64,000 nt of DNA, from contig NC_080043.1 in the NCBI RefSeq assembly GCF_012489685.1, forward strand, positions 47,817,127 through 47,881,126, in the 5' to 3' direction. Under the pieces are notes generated by a model, which was not told the DNA's origin, did no database searches, and worked only from the letters and a program-made list of their open reading frames with translations. A program made the position numbers and the translations under genes. Positions within the stretch are counted from its first letter, which is position 1; each line of letters starts with the position of its first letter. This DNA comes from Lotus japonicus (lineage: Eukaryota; Streptophyta; Magnoliopsida; Fabales; Fabaceae). Of the stretch, positions 45,796 through 56,510 are shown piece after piece.

Positions 45796-47429
45796 ATAAA
45801 GTTTCTCCCTCGCGTGCAAGCAAGTGTTTGTCTCTAACGACACCATCGTTCTCATGGTCCATAGCCTATACCCTAGCACTTTAACCATATCATTCACTAC
45901 TTGCAAGCGAAGTTCGCATCTCTAAAGTTGACTACTAATATCATAATATATAAGTATACCGATAAACCATCATGCAAAGCATATTATTAGGGTTTTCCCC
46001 GCATCCTTGCCAAAACAGAGAACTTATCAAACATCTCCCATCACATAAACAAGTTCAAACGCCTAACCCTTGGGAGCTTTGGGTTCGGCCAAGCATCATC
46101 AACTAACCCATAATCATGTTCTCAAATTAATCATACTAAAACTAGTACCAAAACATCTAGCTATTGCATGGTCAAAGGAACATAAGAAAAATCCGCCGAA
46201 ACCCTAAAAATCGGGTTCGGCCGTGAGCATGATTTAGGCTAGGGTTATCCAAATCTTTGATCTTGTTGGATCAAGTTTTCTCTAGCCTGTCCAGTAGGGT
46301 TTCATCATCAAGTTTCATAAAAAATCCAGATCCAATACATGTTATGTAATCCAAGACAAATCTAAGCAACATAGTGGAAAAATGGCAACTTTTCTCATGT
46401 GATCAACAAGGATTCATGGCAACACATAAAGACATGAACAAAAACAGAAACATTGCACCTTGTTCATGCATAAGAAAGCCTTTTATCATGCAAATAATTT
46501 CCCCATAGCATAAGCAACCCAGAATTGCATATTTTCACATAAAATCATAGGTTTTCATGAAAGAATTCAGCTAGACTTTACCAAAGACCAGATCTACCCT
46601 CACCTCTAGTATTGGAATGAAAGGATGATGAAAATGGTGAATGAAGAAGACCACTCCTTGCTGTTCCTCTCAGCCCCTGCTTGATCTCCTTCCTTCTCCC
46701 TTGATCTCTCTCTTCTTCTCTCTCTATCACGTCTCTTTCTCTCTTCTCACCCGTTTCTCTTCTTTTCTTTTCTTTTCTTTTCTTTCTCTCCTCCGAAGTT
46801 CTAAGGAAAGTAGAAGAAGTTTTTCTCTTTAAGATCAGTTTTTGTGGAAAAATAAGTATTCTCCCCTCACCCCCTTTAGTAGCCGCGGCTACACACACAC
46901 ACACACACTAGAATTAGGTTTTTTTTTCTTTTCTCTTAGCCCAAGCCCAAGACAACCTAATTAATCTCATTAATTACCAATAATCAGAAATAAAAGGAAG
47001 CAAAAACTCTCCCCTTTTCACCCTAGGTGGCCGGAGGACACACTCAACATCTAGGGTTCCAAAACCCTATTTTCCTTCTCTTCACAAACATAATTGAATT
47101 TAATTCAATTATCCAATCTTTATTATATAAAAACTTAATTAAAATAAATAAATAACCTAATCCTCTTCTCTTTTAACTAATCTCCATCTTTTCCAAATAA
47201 ATCAAATATAATTTCGAGACCAACATTCTCTTCTCTTTTCTCTGCACTATGCGACCAAAACCCTTTTCTTGGCCCTCAAGTAACCTTCATCACATCATGT
47301 AATCAACCAAACAAAACTCATCATTCACTAAACTTCACATTCATTTTTTATGTTAAATAGTAATACAATACTTATTAAAATCAGGGCTTTACAATACCAA
47401 CCCCCTTAAAACAGTTTCGTCCTCCAAAC

Positions 47430-50400
47430 TTAGGGTTCCACAAACAAATCGGGGTGTGACTCCCGCATCTTGCTCTCTAGTTCCCACGTGGCGTCGCCCG
47501 TCGCTTGATTCCAAAACATTTTCACCATGGGCAGCTCCTTGTTTCTTAAGCGTTTGGTACTCTTGTCAACGATCTTGATGGGTTGCATCACCATCGTTAG
47601 ATCATCCTTTGGCTGAATATCGTCAGGTTCAATCACATGAAAATCGTCAGCCATGTACTTCCGAAGTTGCGACACATGAAGCACATCATGAATGTTGGAT
47701 AGGAATGGTGGTAACGCAATCCTATATGCCACTGGGCCAACAGGTTCCGTAATCTGGTTCGGTCCAATGAATTTCAGAGTCAGTTTCTTTGACTTGATTG
47801 CCCTTCCGACACTTTTCATCGGGGTAACCCGCAAGAAAACATGATTTCCCCCGCCTGGAATTCCAGCCCTTTCCTTCTATTGTCAGCATAACTCTTCTGA
47901 TGACTCTGCGAAATCCGCATCCTCTCTTGGATCCGCTTCACCTCTTTCATGGTCTGTTGAACCAATTTAGGCCCAATAACCAAGTTCTCTCCATCCTGAT
48001 GCCAACATAAGGGAGTACGATACCTCCGGCCATAAAGAGCTTCGTAGGGCGCCATCCTTATGCTCGCATGGAAACTGTTGTTGTATGTGAACTCGATCAG
48101 TGGCAGCAGCTCATCCCAACTTCCTTTATGGTCCAACACACATGCTCGCAACATATCCTCTAGTGATTGGATTGGCCTTTCTGTCTGCCCATCCGTCTGT
48201 TGATGGTAAGCGGAACTCAACCTCAGCTTGGTTCCCAATGCTTGCTGCAAAGCTCCCCAGAAGCATGAGGTAAACCTCAGATCCTTGTCCGACACAATGC
48301 TAGACAGTACACCATGCAGACGTACAATCTCAACTATATAGATCTCTGCCAGCTTCTCCACCTTGTAGCTTAAATTGATTGGCACAAAGTGAGCAGTCTT
48401 TGTCAACCGATCATCTACTGCCCATATCGTATCGAACCTTCTTCGCGTTAGCGGTAAGGCCATCACGAAGTCCATGGATATGCTGTCCCACTTCCACTCT
48501 GGGACATCCAACGATTGCAACTTTCCCGCAGGCTTCTAGTGCTTCACCTTCGCCTTCTGACATGTCAGGCATGTTGACACATACTCAGCCACTTGTTTCT
48601 TCATTCCAGGCCACCAGAAATGAAGCTTCAAGTCCTAGTACATCTTTGTCATCCTCGGATGAATGCTCAATCGGCTCTTGTGTCCTTCATCCAAGATCAG
48701 TTTCCTCATTGCTGCGTCGTTGGGTAAACAAACCCGCCTTTTGCAACGTAGTAAGCCATCGTTTCCGATAGCGAACTCTAGCGCCTTTCCTTGAGTCACA
48801 AGCTTGCGCCTCTCAACTAGCTCTTCAGCGGTTCCTTGTCTCGACTTTATCCCTTCCAAGAGCCCACTGGACACCGTCACCATACCGAAGCTCAACTTCC
48901 CTAGTGCAAACTTGACATCCAAACTTAGATTTTGGAATGCTTCCAACAGTTCCATCTCCTTGATCATCAACGAGGATGCATGTATAGCCTTTCGACTGAA
49001 AGCGTCGGCCACAACATTTGCCTTCCCCGAATGATACTGCAAGGTGAATTCATAATCTTTCAAGAACTCCATCCACCTTCACTGCCTCATGTTCAGATCC
49101 TTCTGATCAAACAAGTACTTCAGGCTCTTGTGATTACTATAGATTGTGAACGTACTACCGTAGAGATAATGCCTCCAAATCTTGAGTGCATAAACTATCG
49201 CAGCCAACTCCAAGTCATGCGTAGGGTAATTCTTCTCATGAATCTTCAGCTGCCTCGAAGCATAAGAGATCACCCTTTTCTCTTGCATCATCACACAACC
49301 CAATCCATGATGCGAAGCGTCACAGTATACGTCGTAGGGTTCCCCCTCCATGGGTAAGGCTAGTATTGGTGCAGTAGTCAGTCGTTTCTTCAACTCTTGG
49401 AAGCTAGCCTCACATTTCTCCGTCCATGCAAATGGTTGATTCTTCTTCGTCAGTTGCGTCAACGGAGAAGTTAACTTCGCATAATCCTTGACAAAGCGTC
49501 GATAGTATCCAGCAAGTCCTACAAAGCTCCTAATATCACTTACTGTCTTAGGTTGCTCCCACGCCAAAATCGACTCGATCTTGCTGGGGTCCACTGCCAC
49601 ACCCTTACTTGATATGACATGACCCAGAAACTTCACTTCTTTCATCCAGAACTCACACTTTGACCCATTAGCATAGAGTTCCTTCTCCCGCAACACTTCT
49701 AGCACTTGACGTAAATGCTCCTCATGTTCCTCCTTACTCTTCGAGTAAATTAGAATATCATCAATGAAGACCACCACGAACTTGTCCAGGAATGGCCTGA
49801 ACACTCGGTTCATGTAGTCCATAAACACTGCGGGTGCATTTGTAAATCCAAACGGCATCACGAGATACTCATCATGCCCGTATCGAGTTCTGAATGTAGT
49901 CTTCTGAATATCAATCTCCTTGACCTGGATCTGGTGATATCCTGACTTCAGATCTATCTTCGAGAAAACAACAACACCTCGAAGTTGATCCATCAAGTCG
50001 CCTATTCGAGGCATCGGATAACGATTCTTCACCGTCACCTTGTTGAGTTATCGGTAATCTACGCATAGTCTTGATCTCCCATCCTTCTTCTTTACCAACA
50101 GCATTGGTGCACCCCAAGGCGACACACTTGGTCGGATAAATCTCTTTGAAGATAGGTCCTCCAACTGCTTGGCTAACTCCGCCATCTCCGCCGGTGCCAT
50201 CTGATAAGGTGTCATTGATATTGGTCCCGTGCCGGGCATCACATCAATGGTAAACTCTGTCTCCCTCACCGGTGGTAATCCAGGCACATCCTCTGAAGAC
50301 ACGTCCACATAATCCTACACTATCAAAATGTTGCGCACATCACTGTCATTCTTCGCTTCAGCTACAACGGAGTTCACGAATGCTGGTGAACCCTTCCTCA

Positions 50401-51705
50401 AGGTGTACGAATTCAAGTAATCCGTAACGCCTGAATCTGGAAACACAACGGCCTTGTTAACACAATCCAAGGGAACATGATACTGTGCCAACAAATTCAT
50501 TCCCAAAATCACATCGAGCCCTGTAAGCCCTAAGCAGACGAGGTTCGCAAGAAACTTTCGATCCTTGTATATCAACGGACATTGCAAGCATGCCGTGCGT
50601 GTAACTAATCGATTGGCGGCAGGGGATATCACCACCAAATCGAAGGGTAGATCAGCAGTTAGCAATCCTAATCTCTTCACACACTCCTCAGCAATGAACG
50701 AGTGTGTAGCACCAGAATCAAATAAGACCATTAAGGAGTTTCCAACGATAGTACACGTACCCTGGATAAGGTCATCAGTCACTGCAGCTTGTTCCCCAGA
50801 TATTGCGAACACATGCCCTAGAGTAGAAGGTCGCCTTCCTCTAGCAGTATTCGGCACTGGCTCGGCCTTGGTAGCATTAGGACAGTTCCTCTCAATATGC
50901 CCTGGCTTTTGGAACTTCCAGCTCATAACTTCCTTTCTGCACTCATTTGCAAGTGCCCCTTCTGATTACACTTGAAACAGACAACCTCCTCCTTGGGAAT
51001 AGCTGCTCCACCCTTTCCAGTGAAAGGTACCTTGTCAGCAGGACGTTGATAAGGCTTCCTCAGCGGTGCCTTGCCTTTGTCAAACCTTCCAACTTGCCTC
51101 TGTCCATCGAACCTTCAGGTCTATCTCTGCCCAGAACGGATTGGTCCCCCACTTTTAGTTTGCTCCTTTGGCGATTCTTCATTGTCTCAACTTCACGAGC
51201 TTTCTCCACCAATTGTTGAAAAAATCTGATTCCCAACGGTTTCACAGACTCTTCTATTTCATTCCTCAGCCCCTTCAAGAACCGATTGCACAGATACGAT
51301 TCATCCACCTGCGCTTGAAAGAAGCGAAAATACTTCGAAAATGTCTCCAATCTGGCAGCATACTCTCCCACTGTCATTGCTACTTGTCTCAGGCCAAGGA
51401 ATTGCTTTTCCATATCTTCCCTAGAAGGCTCAGGGAAGTACTTCTCCATGAAATCTCTTTTGAAAGAGTCCCAAGTGATAGCTACATGGTTAGCAGTCAT
51501 CAGCTGTTTGGCACTCGTCCACCAGTACTCGGCATCGCCTTTCAGCATAAAGGTAGCCAAGTTCACCTTCGCCGCATCCGGAGTGTGGAGAGCCTAAAAT
51601 ATCTTCTCCATTTCCTGTATCCACAAATCAGCTTTCTCAGGCTCAACCTCGCCTTGGAACTTGGGTGGTCCATGGCGGTCGAAGTCAGCCAGATTTGTTT
51701 CGACG
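47430..51705 (-). pseudogene. Gag-pol ruin of gypsy E
   Basis: In minus-strand order: gag from FDRHGPPKFQGE (near 51690) with a TAG near 51595; degraded zinc knuckles near 50950-50880; protease DSGATHSF near 50720; reverse transcriptase with [13 protein letters not shown] near 49770; RNase H with YCDASHHG near 49315; integrase with VSDKDLRF and DGQTER; and a chromodomain-like end (LRNKELPMVKMFWN, ATWELESK) stopping at 47430. Breaks lie near 51060-50926, 50315, 50048, 49079, 48635-48520 and 47834. The integrase zinc-finger segment near 48640 is interrupted by a stop. It cannot make a working polyprotein. Confidence 0.85.
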
Positions 51706-53395
51706 TTTCCAATCTTTCTTCAGAAGGAAGTTTTGTCGTCTGACCATCACAGCAAAAAGTAGTTTTTCGGGACAGATTAACTTACACCGCTTTTGGGATT
51801 TTAGATATCATTTTTCCCAAATGTCTGAGATTTGTTTTGAGTTCTGGAATTCTGACGCCAGAATCTCTCTTAGAATTCATCGGTGAACGTGCTGCAAAAA
51901 TCGGAATCGCGAAAATTTCATTTTCCCGCGATTTCGCCTGCCTATAAATAGCTCAGAAGTTCAAAGATATCCTCATATTCTTTCTTCAAGGCCGCGAGCT
52001 TCAGGGGGAGGAGAGGAGAAGAATTTTTCGGCAAAACTCGACTGATCTTCGCGCAGTTCGTTCCTACTTCAAGGTACCGAGGTAACTAGCTTGATTCTTA
52101 CCTCTGATTACTATTTTTACTGCGTTTCTGTAGTCGTTTCTATGCTCAAAGTTTTGAGCTTTTTGTAAAACTGTCCGTTTTTCCTGATTTCTCTGTTGGG
52201 TTATCTTCCCTACGTGCCCAAGAGCCTAGAACCTCCGTTAGTATTCGCCGATATGGATCGAGTTGTCCAAGATCTGAAAAACTGTTTCAAAACCTTTTTT
52301 GCGCACATTTCGAAACTTTACTGTCGAAAATTCGAAATCTGACTTCGTGCCTTTAGGATTTGTTGTCACGGATGTCGTTAGGATCATTGCTGTCGAATTT
52401 GTTTTCCGAACTGATAACTTTGAGGGTTTGAGCTTTTATTTTGGACCAAAACGCCCCTGAACAGCCGTATTTCGATCCGATTGTCTGAAAATTGTTCCGA
52501 CAGTTTCTTTGCCTTAGTTTTACCCTAAAACTACCTTGTAAATAGATTTGATCGAAGAAAAAGAGCCGGAGCCCTTTCTCCCTTATGGCCGAGAGCTATA
52601 TCAATGGGGGGGGGAGTTTTTCGTTTTCGAAAACTTGTCTTTTCGTATCCGATTGTTGTATTCTGAAGCTTTAATGCTTTGTCTATCGTTTATGGGTTGT
52701 TTTGCGATCGAACTAATCGATTTTGTTTGGATTCTACTTTGTTTTTCTCCGAGGTTCAGTTGAAGGAACTTTGGGATCTTCAGAGCATTTGAGTGAAGGA
52801 ACCTTTGATTGCGAGGCTGGAACAGCTCGAGGTTAGGGCAACTTACTAATAGCTATGACTGCATGATAGGCGTCGATAAACTCGACTTATGTTTTGCTTG
52901 ATGTTGATTATGTTGATGAATTGATGTTATGGTGTTTTACATAACTTGTGATGTTGAGATGTTGATGAATTGTGCGTTTTGACGCGACTTCGGAGTGGAG
53001 ATTCATTGATCTGGTGATCTTTGATATTTCGGGTTGGATGAACAACCCTAGGCAAGTCCAAATGTGGGGTTTGAGACTTAGCCATTTGTTCGTATCCTTA
53101 GACTTTCCCCGGGAATTGCTTTTGTTGGGTTTTTGGAAAAATTTAGAATGAATAGAGTTTCGAAAACTAAAGACTTGGGAAACTTAGACTTTGAGAAATA
53201 AATTCATAACTTGACTAATTTGAATTGAAACAATTTTTATTAACGTTTAAGCATAGGAGAACTGAAGGGGAAAATATTTACGAAAGATGGGGAAAAGTCG
53301 ACTTCTGTTGTGGGTTTTGGTTTTGGGGAAAGCCACTGAAGTGAGCTACGGTGATGATTGAAAGTCACCGAAAACTTTAAGTACTCTTGTTGTTG

Positions 53396-53599
53396 GGGTT
53401 GTGTTGTATTGACCGACACTAAACCCTTGTTTACTCTTGTTGTTGGAGTTGTGTTGTATTGACCGACACTCAGTGCTCTTGTTGTTGGGGTTGTGTTGTA
53501 TTGACCGACACTACACCCTTGGGTTCTATTGTGGTGGGAGTTGTGTTTTATTGACCGACACTAAACTCCGAGTTGTGTTGTATTGACCGACACTAACTC
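53396..53599 (+). repeat. Hairpin array 1 in LTR F (five units)
   Basis: Each unit has an inner GTGTTG/CGACAC stem around an invariant TATTGAC loop (one unit has GTGTTT). Outer arms vary together: GGGTT/AACCC (unit 1), GGAGTT/AACTCC (unit 4) and GAGTT/AACTC (unit 5); unit 3 has GGGT/ACCC and unit 2 pairs poorly. Units start near 53396, 53445, 53488, 53538 and 53570. Confidence 0.75.
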
Positions 53600-53685
53600 T
53601 TGGGTTTGTTTTGAGATTGGGTTTGAGCTAAACGCTTGTGTGGTGAGGACGATTCGATGTTTGGCTAACCATATTGCATCAATCG

Positions 53686-53923
53686 GGTGAATAACGGGAA
53701 TGGTTTACCTGTGCATCTTTTGGTGAATAACGGGAATGGTTCACCATTGCATCATTTGGTGAATAACGGGAATGGTTCACCAATGCATTAATGATGAATA
53801 ACGGGAATGGTTCATCATACGGTGAATTACGGGAATGGTTCACCAAGGATGAATAACGGGAATGGTTCATCCATAGTGAAGAACGGGAATGCTTCACTTG
53901 TGGCGAACGGGAATGCGTCACAA
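53686..53923 (+). repeat. Hairpin array 2 in LTR F (eight units, constant loop)
   Basis: Eight units share the loop core AACGGGAATG (one has TACGGGAATG). Stem arms: GGTGAA/TTTACC (53686), GGTGAA/TTCACC (53722, 53758, 53821), ATGATGAA/TTCATCAT (53791), GGATGAA/TTCATCC (53847), AGTGAAG/CTTCACT (53875) and TTGTGGCG/CGTCACAA (53898). Both arms change together while the loop stays fixed. Confidence 0.85.
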
Positions 53924-54165
53924 TCCGGATCATATTGATTGCATTTCACGCATACATTCATTCTGACTGGGATTGTGTGCTGTTTGATTTATTGAAGCAT
54001 TGTTAGAGCCATAACATGCTAGGATTATCTATATGTTTATATAACAACATATATATCTATACCCCATATCACATGTTGAGTGTATATCTACTTTATTTCG
54101 TGAGTTGACCCTAGCGCCTTGGCTTTGGTTTCATGTTTGTGTTTGGGCGGTCGGCCTGCTGCCAG

Positions 54166-54831
54166 ATGTCGATGGCCGACTGGTTTTCGATGGTCTCTCC
54201 CTCGGGGGGGATCAGGTATGAGTTGGTGGATCGAGATGCCCCCACCGCCTGGGTGATCGATGTGGCTGGTCACCGAGCGACGTACAGGGGAAGGGTCAAG
54301 GAGGACCGGACTGATGAGCGTGGACGTCTGACGAGAGGAGTGCTACGACGTATGGAGCTGAGCTTTGACTTGCCGCCCCCAGTTCACTGTGGACCAGGTT
54401 CTGGTCGAGGACCACTTGCACCATCTCCCGCTTCATCTTCTGATGACGAGGACCCAGCGGAGATCGAACCTGTTGTTGTTGCACCTGTTGCGCCACCTAC
54501 TGCTACTGCCATTGATCCTACCGACGTGGCGTCGTCCTCTAGGCTTGTGCGGCCGAAGAGGGAGTCTGTTGTGCCATCTGCCTCACGTCTCTTTTCCTTT
54601 GCTTCACCACTCGGCTACCGTGTGGACCCCTTGCTTAGGGTGGTGGAGGAGGATGTTCTTACAGGAGAGGTGGATGTTGAGACCGGCTCGACTAGGACGG
54701 TGCGCAGGACAGTTAAGAGGGAGGTCGTGGACTTGGACACCGAGATGATTACGGTGGATTCCGACTATGACTCCGAGAGCATTGGGGACAGCTACTCGCC
54801 GAGCAGCGACGAGGAGGAGGAGGAGCTATGA
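54166..54831 (+). CDS. LTR-encoded conserved ORF of gypsy F
   Basis: 221 residues from ATG 54166, preceded by GCCAG; another ATG in frame lies at 54133 and a third at 54172 (MADWFSMVSPSGG). The conserved domain spans about residues 15-85: GIRYELVDRDAP, WVIDVAGHRATYRGR, GVLRRMELSFDLPP and VHCGPG. An acidic Ser/Asp linker, a Pro/Ala/Val stretch and a basic patch (RTVRRTVKRE) follow. It ends in VVDLDTEMITVDSDYDSE and a Glu-rich end, with two hydrophobic-plus-acidic segments like SUMO-interaction motifs. This is the most complete copy. It is open over 666 bp of an LTR, and domain positions are shared with D and E. Possible roles (regulator of transcription or silencing, or a partner of the hairpin arrays) are guesses only. 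Confidence 0.65.
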   Translation: MSMADWFSMVSPSGGIRYELVDRDAPTAWVIDVAGHRATYRGRVKEDRTDERGRLTRGVLRRMELSFDLPPPVHCGPGSGRGPLAPSPASSSDDEDPAEIEPVVVAPVAPPTATAIDPTDVASSSRLVRPKRESVVPSASRLFSFASPLGYRVDPLLRVVEEDVLTGEVDVETGSTRTVRRTVKREVVDLDTEMITVDSDYDSESIGDSYSPSSDEEEEEL

Positions 54832-55298
54832 GCTGGGAGGGTAGGTTAGGCTAGCGTCATTTTTTGTGTAGAGCTCTGATCGTCTTACTTTGGGACAGGG
54901 TAGGTTCCTGATGTGTGGCTTTTTGTGTGGTTCTTTTGATGAGGAATCACAGAGAGTCTGTCGGGTTATAGAGGTCTTTTGTTCCGGCCATTTTTGGGTG
55001 CCGACTTTCTCTTGGATGACTGTATTTTGATACTTTTGAGTACATTACTGGTGTTGTACATATTTGCCTATGGGCATACTACTTTGGAGTCACTGCGGGT
55101 TCGCGTGACGTGGAGTGCAGCTGAGGCTGTACATGTGTATATATTGTATATCGGTTAGTTTAGTTGATAGGTTATGTTTTTATTTCTTTATCTCTTTTAA
55201 TTAAAGGAATCAATCGGAAAAAAAAAATTACCTGTTTTCCGCGTAAAGTTTATTTTTGGTTAATAAAAGTGACACCTGGAAATCGGGGTGTTACATTG

Positions 55299-55310
55299 TG
55301 GTATCAGAGC
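55299..55310 (+). promoter_or_regulatory. Primer binding site of gypsy F
   Basis: TGGTATCAGAGC three bases after the LTR end, as in D. The 65-bp leader identical to D follows at 55334-55398; nothing else is visible before gag at 55504. Confidence 0.9.
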
Positions 55311-55503
55311 TTAGTCGAGTCTTTTGGGAGTCTTTGGGGAATAGGTCTTCTGTGCTAGGTTGTGTGACTCTGCAAAGAGTGAAAATTGATTGTCTGCAGA
55401 ACGATTTTTTGTTCTAATTACTTTCATTGTTACTTAATCATATGGAATAGTTTTGGTGCTATCATACGATTAGGACTAACAGTTTTCTTGGGGGTAACAG
55501 ACG

Positions 55504-56510
55504 ATGGTGAATACGAATCAGCTAGCAGAGATGATGGCCTCTATGGCCCAAGCAATGACTAATCAAGCGAATGACAATGCTTTGAGGCGTGCTACGGAGG
55601 AAGCGCGTGATCAACACCAGCATCAGAGGGAGGCGACTCTGGATCAGAACAAAGTGTTGAATGATTTCAGGAGACAGGATCCACCTATGTTTTCGGGAGG
55701 TACTGACCCGGACAAAGCGGATCTCTGGATTGAAGAAATAGAGAAGAAATTTGGTGTGTTACAGACTGCTGAGGGAGCCAAGGTGGGAATGGCAACCTAT
55801 CTGCTGTTGGGTGATGCTGAGTACTGGTGGAGGGGAGCCAGAGGGACAATGGAAGCCAATCATGTGGAGGTGAACTGGAATTCTTTTCCAACTGCTTTTC
55901 TCGAGAAGTATTTTCCTGACAGTGCTTGTGATGAGCGTGAATCACAGTTTCTGACTCTTAAACAAGGGAGCATGACCATTCCGGAATATGCTGCTAAGTT
56001 GGAGTCTCTAGCAAAATATTTTCGATTTTTCCGTGACCAAGTTGATGAGCCCTACATGTGCAAGCGCTTTGAAAGGGGATTGAGAGCTGATATAGAGGAC
56101 TTAGTGAGACCGTTGGGGATCATGAGATTCCAGGCATTGGTTGAGAAAGCAACTGAGGTGGAGTTGATGAAGAATCGAAGATTGAACAGGGTTGGAACAG
56201 GAGGACCAGTGAGGTCGACACCACAGAACTTTCAAGGAAGGGGAAGGTTTCAGGCGAGGAAGCCATATCAACGTCCTACGGGGAGAGGGTTTACCCCGGG
56301 ATCTTACAAGCCGATGGCTGCTGCTGCTACTTCTGGAGGGTCGGGAAGCCATACCCAAAACCGTGAGGTGACTTGTTTCCGATGTGGAGGGGCCGGACAC
56401 TATGCAAATAATTGCACGAAGCCACCAAGATGCTACAACTGCAATAAATCTGGGCATCTGGCTATGGATTGCAAGGCACCAAAGGCTGAACCGTCTGTGA
56501 ATGCTGTTAG
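55504..56510 (+). pseudogene. Gag of gypsy F, interrupted by G
   Basis: Starts [18 protein letters not shown] like D. The gag domain is present ([34 protein letters not shown]), then an Arg/Gly-rich region and two CCHC knuckles (CFRCGGAGHYANNC and CYNCNKSGHLAMDC). The frame is open until solo LTR G begins at 56511; the open reading beyond (to 56595) is LTR sequence. The protein continues at 60935. Confidence 0.9.
56506..56510 (+). repeat. Target-site copy left of G (GTTAG)
   Basis: GTTAG before the LTR and again at 60935-60939 after it: a perfect duplication, proving G is a single inserted LTR. Confidence 0.95.

Larger units (their letters stand above)
44670..47393 (-). repeat. 3' LTR of gypsy E (2724 bp)
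   Basis: On the minus strand it starts TGTAAAGCCCTG and ends AATCGGGGCGTTACA, the same terminal pattern as D. It contains the LTR ORF (45460-44996), a three-unit hairpin array (45795-45693), a TTTTC microsatellite near 46761-46785 and an AC repeat at 46891-46909. Confidence 0.85.
44670..51705 (-). mobile_element. Gypsy element E: decayed, 5'-truncated Tekay-like element
   Basis: Minus strand: 3' LTR 47393-44670, polypurine tract near 47410, and a gag-pol ruin from 51705 to 47430. The 5' LTR, primer site and first part of gag are missing, because the sequence changes abruptly at about 51706 to the inside of the LTR of F. Protein motifs match the D family but are clearly more distant, and the LTR is shorter (2.7 kb). 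Confidence 0.85.
51706..55295 (+). repeat. 5'-truncated LTR of gypsy F (3590 bp left)
   Basis: Begins inside U3 at TTTCCAATCTTTCTTCAG, matching A near 3435, and ends GGGGTGTTACA. It has a TATA box at 51943-51950, donor-like CGAG|GTAACT near 52080, acceptor-like TCCGAG|GTTC near 52754 and donor CGAG|GTTAGG at 52832. Two hairpin arrays (53396-53599 and 53686-53923) and the longest LTR ORF (54166-54831) follow. Confidence 0.9.

Noticed and set aside
46578..46904. 108-residue minus-strand reading rich in Arg, Lys and Glu
   Set aside because: Produced by CT-rich and TTTTC microsatellite sequence in LTR E; no conserved features.
53679..53933. 84-residue minus-strand reading rich in NHSRYS repeats
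   Set aside because: A by-product of hairpin array 2 in F; stem covariation explains the pattern better than a protein.
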